From contig NZ_JOAN01000002.1 in NCBI RefSeq assembly GCF_000718555.1, positions 62,001 through 126,000 of the forward strand: 64,000 nt of DNA, in the 5' to 3' direction. Of this stretch, positions 20,725 to 27,896 are shown in pieces. Numbering within the stretch: position 1 is the first letter of the stretch; each line of letters opens with the position of its first letter. The notes under the pieces are model-generated. The model was not told the origin of the DNA, did not search any database, and saw only the letters and a program-made list of their open reading frames with translations. The DNA comes from Micromonospora chokoriensis. Lineage in GTDB: Bacteria > Actinomycetota > Actinomycetes > Mycobacteriales > Micromonosporaceae. The position numbers were made by a program, and so were the translations under genes.

Positions 20725-20743
20725 TTAGGGCAGGCTAACCTAA
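20725..20743. promoter_or_regulatory. DtxR/IdeR-type iron box
   Basis: The 19-bp sequence TTAGGGCAGGCTAACCTAA matches the consensus TTAGGTTAGGCTAACCTAA at 17 of 19 positions. It lies 38 bp upstream of the first ABC half-transporter start. It is the expected target of an iron-dependent repressor, so the operon should be induced under iron limitation. Confidence 0.85.
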
Positions 20744-20753
20744 CACATGCCGC

Positions 20754-21983
20754 TCACCAGTCGTGCACGGTGCCGTCCTTGAGCCGATTGAAGGGCAGGT
20801 ACGCCGGCTCGTACGGGAACCGGGCCGCCGCCTCCTCGTCGAGCTCCACCCCGAGTCCTGGTTGGTCACCCGGGTGCAGGTAGCCGTCGGTGAAGGTGAA
20901 CGACTGCCGGAACACCTCGTTGGCCAGCGGGGTGTGCTTCATGTACTCCTGGATCCCGAAGTTGTGGATGGCCAGGTCCAGGTGCAGGGCCGCGGCCATA
21001 CCCACCGGGGAGATGTCGGTGGGGCCGTGGATACCGGACTTGATCTGGTACTGCGCGGCGAAGTCGAGCAGCTTGCGCATGGCGGTGATGCCACCGGTGT
21101 GGGTGACTGCGGACCGCACGTAGTCGATCAACTGCTCCCGGATCAGAGTCTGGTAGTCCCAGACCGTGTTGAAGACCTCGCCGATGGCCAGCGGGGTGGT
21201 GGTGTGCTGGCGGACCAGCCGCAACGCCTCCTGATTCTCGGCCGGCGTGCAGTCCTCCAGCCAGAACAGGTCGTACGGTTCGAGGGCCTTGCCGAGCTTG
21301 GCGGCCTGGATCGGGGTCATCCGGTGGTGACCGTCGTGCAACAGCGGCAACTCCGGGCCGAACTCGCTGCGCACCGCCTCGAAGACCGACGGCAGGTGGC
21401 GCAGGTACGCACGGGTGTCCCAGTCCTCCTCGGCGGGCAGCGGAGTGCGCTGCGCGGGTTCGTAGTCGTAGCGCTGCCCGGTGGCGCTGGGCTGCGCGGC
21501 CACGCCGTACACGGCGTTGATCCCCGGCACCGAGGTCTGTACCCGGATCGACCGGAAGCCCTCGTCGAGGTGGCGACGGATCGAGTCGAACAGCTCGGGG
21601 ATGTCCCGCCCGGACGCGTGCCCGTACGCCATGATGCCGGTGCGGGACGCGCCGCCCAGCAGTTGGTACAGCGGCATGCCGGCGGCCTTGGCCTTGATGT
21701 CCCAAAGCGCGACGTCCACCGCGGCGATGGCCGCCATGGTGACCGGGCCCCGCCGCCAGTACGCCGAGCGGTACAGGAACTGCCAGGTGTCCTCGATCCG
21801 GTGCGCGTCCCGCCCCAGCAGCAGCGGAGCGACGTGGTCGCGCAGGTACGAGGCGACGGAGAGCTCACGGCCGTTGAGCGTGGCGTCGCCCAGACCGGTG
21901 ATGCCCTCATCGGTGGTGATCTTCAGGGTGACGAAGTTCCGGTCGGGGCTGGACACGATGATGTCCGCTGCGACGATCTTCAC
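20754..21983 (-). CDS. manD: D-mannonate dehydratase-like enolase-superfamily enzyme
   Basis: The product has 409 residues from GTG at 21983, preceded by GAAAGG at good spacing; longer in-frame starts have no ribosome-binding site. Enolase-superfamily features are clear: a capping domain beginning [16 protein letters not shown] carrying the Asp and His; WLEDC and the IGEVF Glu as further metal ligands; and GIHGPTD with the late His. HASGRD and the long insert after [10 protein letters not shown] match the ManD subgroup, which dehydrates D-mannonate or D-gluconate to 2-keto-3-deoxygluconate. Some ManD-group members have low activity, so the true substrate is uncertain. No hexuronate isomerase or KDG kinase gene lies beside it. 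Confidence 0.82.
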   Translation of the reverse strand: MKIVAADIIVSSPDRNFVTLKITTDEGITGLGDATLNGRELSVASYLRDHVAPLLLGRDAHRIEDTWQFLYRSAYWRRGPVTMAAIAAVDVALWDIKAKAAGMPLYQLLGGASRTGIMAYGHASGRDIPELFDSIRRHLDEGFRSIRVQTSVPGINAVYGVAAQPSATGQRYDYEPAQRTPLPAEEDWDTRAYLRHLPSVFEAVRSEFGPELPLLHDGHHRMTPIQAAKLGKALEPYDLFWLEDCTPAENQEALRLVRQHTTTPLAIGEVFNTVWDYQTLIREQLIDYVRSAVTHTGGITAMRKLLDFAAQYQIKSGIHGPTDISPVGMAAALHLDLAIHNFGIQEYMKHTPLANEVFRQSFTFTDGYLHPGDQPGLGVELDEEAAARFPYEPAYLPFNRLKDGTVHDW

Positions 21984-22019
21984 GGGGTGCCTTTCGTTCC
22001 TACCGTCGGGGGATCTAAA

Positions 22020-22055
22020 CCTGATCACATCAATACGTGAATGGAAATGATCAGG
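22020..22055. promoter_or_regulatory. Inverted repeat upstream of manD (possible operator)
   Basis: CCTGATCA (22020-22027) and TGATCAGG (22048-22055) form an 8-bp perfect inverted repeat with a 20-base spacer, starting 37 bp upstream of the manD start codon. The long spacer and absent T-run argue against a terminator for the upstream gene. A dimeric regulator site is possible but unproven. Confidence 0.3.
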
Positions 22056-22102
22056 CCCCGGTGCGCGCGGCAGTCGGTCAGGCGAATGTGAAGATGTTCG
22101 GC

Positions 22103-23005
22103 CTACTGCGCGGCGCCGCCCGGCCGCCCCGCACCGGACGGCCGGTGCGCGATGCGGGGTGCCCGCACCGCCGAGGCGTTGCCGGACCCCGGGCGGAAGT
22201 CCCTGGCCGCGCTGGCGACCATCTCGTCGGCGTCGCGCGTCAGCGTCTGCCGGATGTGCGCCGGAACGACCTCGGAGGTCGCCATCGCCAGCCGGACCTG
22301 CACGGCGCGGTCGTCGGCCAGGCGCACCAGATCGGTCTCGTCCAGCTCGACGGCACGGACCAGCGCGGCGCGGACGTCGACCACCGGGTCCGCGGCGAGC
22401 GCGCTGCGCTGCTCGGCGGTGGTCCGCGGGTTGCGGGCAACCCCCTTGCGGACGCGTGCGGTGCGATCGGCCAGCAGGGCGGTGATCACGTCGGGGTCGT
22501 GGGTGTGGGTGCCGAGTCGTTCGCGTACCTCGGGTGAGACGTCGTTGATCAGCTTGGCGGCCAGCTCCGGCTCCAGCTCCCGACTCTCCGCGAGCAGACC
22601 GCGAAGCTCCTTGTCCGAGGCGTCCGCCATCACTCGACGGATCGGCTCGTCACAGGCCGGGTTGCTGGCGACCGCCCAGCGAACCCACCGGTCGGCGTCC
22701 TTGACCAGACGCATGAGGTTGGCGGCCGAGGTCGACGGGTTCCGGGCCACGGCCTCCCGGACCTGACGATCGTGGTCCCTGGTGAGCGGTCGTAGCGCCT
22801 GCGCGGGTGCGTCGGACCGAGTGGCCACCGCCTTGCGGACCACTGGCGACGGGTCGGAAGCCAGGTCGATAAGCGTCATTTGTGGCGTTGTGGGGTCCTG
22901 TGCGAGGTCGAGCCGCGCGTCAGCGCTGCCACCAATCGGACGGTGGGCGGTGGTGCTGGACTCGCTGTGTCGGTCGGCCGCGCCGACGTCCTGCTGTTTC
23001 CCCAT
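22103..23005 (-). CDS. HEAT/leucine-rich-variant repeat protein
   Basis: The product has 300 residues. From about residue 45 to 270 it is made of repeats of roughly 24 residues with the pattern VRxAVAxNPxxxxxxLxxLxxD, for example [19 protein letters not shown] and [19 protein letters not shown]. These are typical of LRV/HEAT-like alpha-alpha solenoids, which usually mediate protein-protein contacts. The N-terminus (about 40 residues) and C-terminus (about 25, rich in Pro, Gly and Arg) look disordered. No membrane segment or catalytic motif is visible. The start is uncertain because no ribosome-binding site precedes the ATG; ATG at 22879 is an alternative. The gene is monocistronic by spacing. 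Confidence 0.75.
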   Translation of the reverse strand: MGKQQDVGAADRHSESSTTAHRPIGGSADARLDLAQDPTTPQMTLIDLASDPSPVVRKAVATRSDAPAQALRPLTRDHDRQVREAVARNPSTSAANLMRLVKDADRWVRWAVASNPACDEPIRRVMADASDKELRGLLAESRELEPELAAKLINDVSPEVRERLGTHTHDPDVITALLADRTARVRKGVARNPRTTAEQRSALAADPVVDVRAALVRAVELDETDLVRLADDRAVQVRLAMATSEVVPAHIRQTLTRDADEMVASAARDFRPGSGNASAVRAPRIAHRPSGAGRPGGAAQ

Positions 23006-23127
23006 GGCGCAATCATGTCACGCAGCCGATCTGGCGCTGGAAAGCCGCAGGCCAGACGTGCCATACCAGCGCCCGTCGGCCGCGACGAACCGGCGTTCGT
23101 CACGCGCTCCTGAGCCAGGGCCCTCCA

Positions 23128-23204
23128 TGATCCACTCGGCTTCCGTGAAGTCGCGGTGTTGCACCGTCCCGGACACCCCGATTTCCGTGAAGCCGAGTGG
23201 ATCA
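23128..23204. repeat. Palindromic intergenic element 1
   Basis: A perfect 16-bp inverted repeat, TGATCCACTCGGCTTC (23128-23143) with its complement at 23189-23204, is extended inward by imperfect pairing of the GTGAAGTCGCGGTGT arm with the ACACCCCGATTTCC arm. The whole 77-bp unit is therefore a near-palindrome. It could form a long hairpin in either orientation. Confidence 0.8.
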
Positions 23205-23219
23205 CCCCCGGCCCGCGCC

Positions 23220-23286
23220 GATCTTGCAGTTTCGGTCGCCGAAATGCGCCGAATGCCCCGTATGTCGCGACAGAAAAAGCAAGATC
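23220..23286. repeat. Palindromic intergenic element 2
   Basis: GATCTTGCAGTTTCGGTCGC (23220-23239) pairs imperfectly (17 of 20) with the reverse complement of 23267-23286, around a 27-base centre. It lies 15 bp after element 1 and 26 bp before element 3, so three different palindromic units are packed together. Confidence 0.65.
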
Positions 23287-23312
23287 GCGAAAAGGACGCA
23301 GCCCGACCTCGC

Positions 23313-23383
23313 CGATCATGGAGTTGTGGTGCCTGCTTTGGTATCAGGCAGGCACTTTGTCACCCACCACAACTCCATGATCG
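23313..23383. repeat. Palindromic intergenic element 3 (dispersed family)
   Basis: A perfect 19-bp inverted repeat, CGATCATGGAGTTGTGGTG at 23313-23331 with its complement at 23365-23383, flanks a 33-base centre. The same arms, with a related centre in the opposite orientation, recur at 57455-57524, so this is a dispersed repeat family rather than a local terminator. Confidence 0.85.
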
Positions 23384-23457
23384 ACGCGGCAGCGCGGGTT
23401 AACGAACAGCCACTCCGCCTAACGCGACGGTGTCGAGGTCCACGAGCAACCTGGATC

Positions 23458-24241
23458 ATGATGCAGCCCTTACGCCGTGCCGCCTACCGGTTCTACGCCC
23501 ACCGCCTTCGCGCCCAACTCACTGGCAAGTCGCTGCCACGGCACGTAGCGATGGTGATGGACGGGAACCGCCGGTGGGCGAGGCAGGCCGGCTTCGACGA
23601 CCCCCGGGTGGGCCACCGATACGGCGCGGAGCACATCCATGAGGTGCTCGGCTGGTGCGCCGAGATGGACATCCATCACGTCACCCTCTTCGTCGCCTCC
23701 GTCGACAACATGCGCAAGCGGGCATCCGAAGAGGTAGCGAACCTGATGGAGATGATCGAGGAGGTGGTCGCGGAGCCGCTCCTGCGGCCGACCAACCCGT
23801 GGCAGCTTCACCTGGCCGGCCGCGCGGACGTCCTACCCGACTCGACACGCCACGCCCTGAAACTCGCGACGGACGCCCCGCACGAACGCGGCGCTGACTT
23901 CCACCTCACCATCGCCATCGGCTACGACGGCCACGAAGAGATCGTCAGCGCAGTTCGTTCCCTCTTGGAGCAGGAGGCGCACGCGGGCGCCACCCTCGAC
24001 GACATCGCGCAGCGACTGACCGCCGACGATCTTGCGGCGCACCTGTACACCGACGGTCAGCCCGACCCTGATCTGGTCATCCGCACGAGCGGAGAACACC
24101 GCATGTCCGGGTTCCTACTCTGGCAGGCCGCCCTACTCCGAGTTGCATTTCTGCGACGTGTACTGGCCCGGCTTCCGGAAGGTCGACTTCCTTCGCGCGC
24201 TGCGCTCCTACTCGGCCCGAGGCCGACGATTCGGAGCCTGA
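23458..24241 (+). pseudogene. uppS: cis-Prenyl transferase (UppS family), frameshifted
   Basis: The first frame encodes residues typical of Z-isoprenyl diphosphate synthases: HVAMVMDGNRRWA with the catalytic Asp, the AEHIHEVLGW segment, VTLFVASVDN, and [15 protein letters not shown]. The family normally continues with SxYSELYF and a WPDFR-VDFLRAL block. Here that continuation ([20 protein letters not shown] and on to RGRRFGA) is in the next frame and ends at 24241. The shift lies at a C run, 24131-24133, where one extra C separates the codons after WQAA. Either the gene is inactivated in its C-terminal region or this is a sequencing error. A paralog of uppS making another polyprenyl chain length is plausible. 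The intact length would be about 260 residues, normal for the family. Confidence 0.8.
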
Positions 24242-24351
24242 CAACCACGTACCGCGCTGGGTTTGGCCTGTTTACGCCCTGGCGGCAGGGGGTGCTCTCC
24301 GTCACCGTTAAATCACTTTCCGCCATCGAATCCATCGGGCACTGTGGATGC

Positions 24352-24795
24352 ATGAAGCTACGTTTGCTCCTGATCGCGGCCTTCGCGGCCCTCATCGCCA
24401 CGCTCGCAGTGCCGTCTGCCGCCACTGCGGGCCCGGCCGATCAACCGGTGGCTGGCGTCACGGCGCAGTCGGCCAACCCGACCAACGCGATTGCGGCCGA
24501 CAATCCGAACGCCGGCATCGTCGGCGTCTCGTCCCAGGCTGTCGGCCCCTGCCCGTACACCGCGGTCTGCGTCTACACCGACACCTTCTTCGGCGGACGC
24601 ATGTTCGTGCTGTACCAGTGTCGGTGGTACACGCTTACCAACTGGAACGGCTGGGGTTCCATCTACAACAACCAGACCTGGGGTGCCTGGGCCGACATCA
24701 TGGACCAGAACCGCAACCCGATCCGCGGCTTCAGCTCTGGCGTTGCCTGGGAGGCCGTGGACTTCTCGCCGGTCTGGTACATCCGGATGTGCTGA
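24352..24795 (+). CDS. Secreted peptidase inhibitor family I36-like protein
   Basis: The product has 147 residues. A signal peptide (MKLRLLLIAAFAALIATL, cleavage near AATAG) is followed by a low-complexity Ala/Asn segment, then a compact domain from about residue 65. The domain has four Cys and the pattern CPYTAVCVYTDTFFGGRMF ... WNGWGSIYNNQTW, typical of I36/beta-gamma-crystallin-like small secreted proteins of actinomycetes. ATG at 24352 is chosen because it starts the signal peptide. The open frame continues upstream only because it joins the frameshifted uppS frame. It is followed by a strong hairpin terminator. Confidence 0.78.
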   Translation: MKLRLLLIAAFAALIATLAVPSAATAGPADQPVAGVTAQSANPTNAIAADNPNAGIVGVSSQAVGPCPYTAVCVYTDTFFGGRMFVLYQCRWYTLTNWNGWGSIYNNQTWGAWADIMDQNRNPIRGFSSGVAWEAVDFSPVWYIRMC

Positions 24796-24806
24796 CCCAC
24801 TTGCCC

Positions 24807-24839
24807 CGGGCGGGAGTCGGGGTTACCCGCTCCCGCCCG
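24807..24839. terminator. Hairpin terminator between convergent genes
   Basis: CGGGCGGGAG (24807-24816) pairs perfectly with CTCCCGCCCG (24830-24839). An inner CGGG/CCCG stem around GTTA continues the hairpin with one bulged base. It sits between the I36-like gene (+) and the sigma-factor gene (-). Confidence 0.7.
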
Positions 24840-24912
24840 CTGGGTGCTCGGGCCGGCAGGGGTTCCTGGACCTCGCCGATCGGGCTCCACTGCCCGGGCG
24901 TCCACACCGGAA

Positions 24913-25911
24913 CTACTCGGCGCCGTTCGCCGGCAGGCGCTCCGGCAGCCCGAGCCGCGGGAACTGGTCGTCGTGGAACGTGACTATCTCGGTGATCGCT
25001 CCGCCAGTGATGCGCAGGACGTCGATCGTCAACGGCAGGTACGCGTCCTCCTGCTCCCGCCAGAGGTAGAAGGCAACGGCCGGCTGCCGGTTCACCGAGG
25101 TGGGTACGGCCCGCAGGCGCCCCAGGTCCGCGAAGCCATCCTCGACCCAGCCGCTCACCACCACGTCGCGGCCGACGTGCAGGCCGGGGGTGGGCGGCAT
25201 CGAGCAGCGGACGTCGTCCCGCAGCAGAGCGGCCAGCCGGTCGACGTCCTTGGCCACGCTCGCCTCGGTGAAGCGGCGTACCAACTCGCGCGTCCCGGCG
25301 TCCTCCGCACCGCCGGTCCAGTCCTGCCGCTCGGCGGGCAGGTGTTCCCGCATGCCGGCGCGGGCCCGCTGCAGCGCGCTGTTCACCGAGTTGACGGAGT
25401 CCCCGAGAAGCTCCGCGACGTCCTTCGCCGGCCAGTCGAGCACGTCGCGCAGGATCAGCGCCGCCCGCGGACGTGGCGCGAGGTGCTGAACTGCGATCAG
25501 GTACGCCAGCTCGATCGTCTCCCGCGCGACGGCGACGGCCTCCGGCTCGTCCGCACCGCCGGCGGGCAGCTCGTCGAGCAGCCGGTCCGGGTAGGGCTGC
25601 AGCCACCGCACCTCACCGCCGGTCGCGGGCTCCGGGCGGCGCTTGGCGAGCAGGTCCAGGCAGGCGTTGGTGGCGATCCGGTACAGCCAGGCCCGGAACG
25701 TCGAGCGTCCCTCGAAGGTCTCCCGCCGCCGCCAGGCACGCAGGAACGTCTCCTGCACGGTGTCCTCGGCGTCCTCAAACGACCCGAGCATCCGGTAGCA
25801 GTGCACGTGCAGCTCCCGCCGGTGCCGCTGCGCCAACCCCGAGAACGCCGGCTCGTCGACCTCGCCCAGACCGCTCACGCCCAGCTCCTTCAGCCGCGTG
25901 TCCGCACTCAT
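24913..25911 (-). CDS. ECF sigma factor with C-terminal SnoaL-like domain
   Basis: The product has 332 residues from ATG at 25911, preceded by AGAAGGA at normal spacing; the frame extends further upstream without support. Sigma region 2 is in HCYRMLGSFEDAEDTVQETF and the following LRAWRRRETFEGRSTFRAWL. Region 4 is around ALILRDVLDWPAKDVAELLG and SVNSVNSALQRARA. A roughly 130-residue C-terminal extension (LVRRFTEASVAKDVDRLAAL onward, ending FHDDQFPRLGLPERLP) looks like a SnoaL/NTF2-like fold. This architecture is typical of the SigG/SigJ-like extended ECF group, whose C-terminal domain tunes activity instead of a separate antisigma factor. No partner gene is recognisable nearby. Confidence 0.85.
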   Translation of the reverse strand: MSADTRLKELGVSGLGEVDEPAFSGLAQRHRRELHVHCYRMLGSFEDAEDTVQETFLRAWRRRETFEGRSTFRAWLYRIATNACLDLLAKRRPEPATGGEVRWLQPYPDRLLDELPAGGADEPEAVAVARETIELAYLIAVQHLAPRPRAALILRDVLDWPAKDVAELLGDSVNSVNSALQRARAGMREHLPAERQDWTGGAEDAGTRELVRRFTEASVAKDVDRLAALLRDDVRCSMPPTPGLHVGRDVVVSGWVEDGFADLGRLRAVPTSVNRQPAVAFYLWREQEDAYLPLTIDVLRITGGAITEIVTFHDDQFPRLGLPERLPANGAE

Positions 25912-26088
25912 CACGTCATCCTTCTCTCTCGTCGAACCCCATCCGTAGGTATGACGGGTGCCGGCCCGAGAACTCATCACTCGGGCGAGCGCTCGGGAGA
26001 TCAGGTCTGCGACGTGGTGCACTCACGACCCCGATGCTCGGAGACGGCATGGTGACAGGCAGTGCGCGTCTCACCCGTCAGTCACTCA

Positions 26089-26292
26089 TCAGCCAGCGAT
26101 AGTCGGATCGAGCCAGGCGGGAAGGTTATGGCACAGGTCGGCGAGAGTGCGCACCTGCTCCTGGTGGCGGTTGTCCGGCACCGGCCGGTCCCCATCAGAC
26201 GCTGCCAGGTAACGAATCATCAGGAGGGACTCCGTCAACAGGTGCGCGACGGCCGCCTCGGCCGCCTCCTGGTCCTTGGCCCGCGTACGCAT
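26089..26292 (-). CDS. Small acidic helical protein, unknown
   Basis: The product has 67 residues from ATG at 26292, with a strong ribosome-binding site (GGAAAGGAGG, 8 bases upstream). It is helical and Ala/Leu-rich in its first half (EAAEAAVAHLLTESLLMIRY) and ends NLPAWLDPTIAG. It follows the HflX-N-like gene by 50 bases on the same strand, so the two are probably one operon. No known domain is recognised. The ribosome-binding site makes the start firm. Confidence 0.65.
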   Translation of the reverse strand: MRTRAKDQEAAEAAVAHLLTESLLMIRYLAASDGDRPVPDNRHQEQVRTLADLCHNLPAWLDPTIAG

Positions 26293-26342
26293 TGTGTCGT
26301 CCTCCTTTCCCGGGAAGCGCTCCCCGGCACGCGTACGGGCGC

Positions 26343-26735
26343 TCACCGACCGGGGACTGGAAAATCCTCGCCGCTGATCACGATGCACCCGAACAGTCTG
26401 CCGAGGACTGCTCGTTGATGGTCCGTGAGCGGGTTTACGAACACCGCAACACCGACATCTGCCGCTCGGCACGCCTGCGCGATCTCGCCCGCCTTGCCAG
26501 GGCTGAGCAGTGTCCGCCGCGAGAAAGACACCGCCATTCTGGCCGCACCGCCGTGCGAGACACCCCGCCGCTGGACATGCCGGCTCACTACCCGCCCGCC
26601 GTGGCTTTCCACGGCGTCCGCCAGGACGTCGAGCTTTGCGAGAAATTCCCTGTCCTTCGCCGAGAACAGACCGACGAGCGCCACGTCGGCGCCCGCCAGC
26701 ACAGACGTCGGTAGCTCGGCCTGATATCGCCGCAC
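26343..26735 (-). CDS. Stand-alone HflX N-terminal domain-like protein
   Basis: The product has 130 residues from GTG at 26735. The sequence runs ADVALVGLFSAKD ... LDVLADAVESHGGRVVSRHV, QRRGVS, LLSPGKAGEIAQACRAADVG, VAVFVNPLTDHQRAVLGRLF, IVISGE. This matches the order of motifs in the N-terminal domain of HflX GTPases (ALLVGV, LAELAEAAGGEVV, QRR, GSGKAEEL, ELSPSQQRNLE, VIDR). The GTPase domain is entirely absent and the gene stops normally, so this is a genuine single-domain protein rather than a frameshift product. HflX binds the 50S ribosomal subunit, so a ribosome-related role is an inference only. Confidence 0.7.
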   Translation of the reverse strand: MRRYQAELPTSVLAGADVALVGLFSAKDREFLAKLDVLADAVESHGGRVVSRHVQRRGVSHGGAARMAVSFSRRTLLSPGKAGEIAQACRAADVGVAVFVNPLTDHQRAVLGRLFGCIVISGEDFPVPGR

Positions 26736-26960
26736 GGGGCAATGGTGTCAGACGCCACCCGGTCATCATTGAGCGGTGACGACCCCTGCCGCGCTGCCAG
26801 CCCACCCTTGGCGTTCGTCTTGTGGCGGGCCGGCGTGCAGGTGCACCTGGCACTGAGAACACCATCGGCAGGCGGACGAGCTGCTCAGCGCCCGCATCCC
26901 GCGCGCTTTCCCGCGCTGATCGACGCGCCGGAGCCGTGGGCGTCAGGCACAATCCCTGGG

Positions 26961-27482
26961 GTGGCGTTCGACTTCGGGATCACTGGGTATCAGCCACGTT
27001 GGCTCAACGGAGTCAATGAGGTCGCCAACCGTCACGGCCACCGGCTGCGTGGGCTCGTCGGCCGCCGGCTGACCGGTACGTGGGTCGTGTGGCATACCGA
27101 GGACGACTCGTGGTTTGCTGACTGTCCAATGGTGCTCGATTTCGGCGGGGAGCGCCTGGAGATCAACCACCAGAAGTTCGATGATCTGTCGATCACGTGG
27201 AATTCGATAGACGTGACCAGGGCGCCGTCGTGGCCAACATCAAACGACTTCGAGCTGGTCTGGCGCGACGACGTTCCCGCCGTGTTGGCGGCCCGATGCG
27301 GGCAGCGACTCGCGGCGGTGGAGCTACTCGAATGGGCGGCCGGCGGCGACCTGGCGGACGGTAGTGTCGCCCTTGGCCTACGGTTCGCGGACGACTGGCT
27401 GACTCTCTACAACGCCTTGGACGAGAACGGGATCGAGTTCGGCCAACTCGCCCCACAGTACCGCCGACACCGTCAGGCATGA
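26961..27482 (+). CDS. Hypothetical protein
   Basis: The product has 173 residues from a GTG at 26961. It is rich in Trp (WLNGVNEVAN, TWVVWHTEDDSWFADCPMVL, SITWNSIDVT) and has no signal peptide or membrane segment. The frame is open further upstream but lacks a ribosome-binding site and family-like sequence there. No catalytic motif is seen and I do not recognise the family. It is divergent from the HflX-N-like operon; the intergenic space is 225 bases. Confidence 0.6.
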   Translation: MAFDFGITGYQPRWLNGVNEVANRHGHRLRGLVGRRLTGTWVVWHTEDDSWFADCPMVLDFGGERLEINHQKFDDLSITWNSIDVTRAPSWPTSNDFELVWRDDVPAVLAARCGQRLAAVELLEWAAGGDLADGSVALGLRFADDWLTLYNALDENGIEFGQLAPQYRRHRQA

Positions 27483-27896
27483 GCGCACCCGACCCACCGC
27501 AGTCTCGGACGCAGCCGCAGGGCTCGTTTCGGCTGCCGCTGGCGTGAGCGCGCGGAAATTTCAGTGGAGCAGCCGGGCCCCGGCAGCGCACCTACCTATC
27601 GAACGTGTCTATCCGCTGCCGATCCAGATCGCCGCAAGCCTGAACACCAGCCCGGACGACGATCAAGCCGGACGCATAGCCCCACGTCCTGAGACTGGTC
27701 CGGCACCGGCGTCCTGACCTCCGGCCACTGCAAGTGAGCGCCTATCGTCCTCATGGTGGAGGGAATCTTCTGGGCAGTCCCCCTGTCGCTCTGCGGTCTG
27801 CTGGGTTGCCTAGCTCCGTGCGCGGTCTTGGCGGCGCTGGCCACCTGGCCCAAGAAGGGCGACCGTGGGTGATGGACAGCCGCATACCTCCCCACC
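27483..27896. other. Intergenic region with no firm gene
   Basis: This 414-base stretch lies between two convergent genes. Apart from a possible 39-codon membrane peptide at 27753-27872, no gene, clear repeat or strong hairpin was seen. Confidence 0.5.
27753..27872 (+). CDS. Possible 39-residue single-pass membrane peptide
   Basis: The frame starts MVEGIFWAVPLSLCGLLGCL, continues with a hydrophobic stretch ending AALATW, and closes with the basic tail PKKGDRG. This has the layout of a small single-pass membrane protein with a cytoplasmic basic C-terminus. No ribosome-binding site is visible upstream of the ATG, so it may be a chance frame. Confidence 0.25.
   Translation: MVEGIFWAVPLSLCGLLGCLAPCAVLAALATWPKKGDRG

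Noticed and set aside
22020..22055. Rho-independent terminator of the HEAT/LRV gene
   Set aside because: The stem has only 8 bp with a 20-base loop and no T-run, so an operator is more likely than a terminator.
23197..24795. One 532-codon protein joining the prenyl transferase and the I36-like domain
   Set aside because: The join exists only because the frameshift put uppS into the same frame as the next gene; the I36-like part has its own signal peptide and start.
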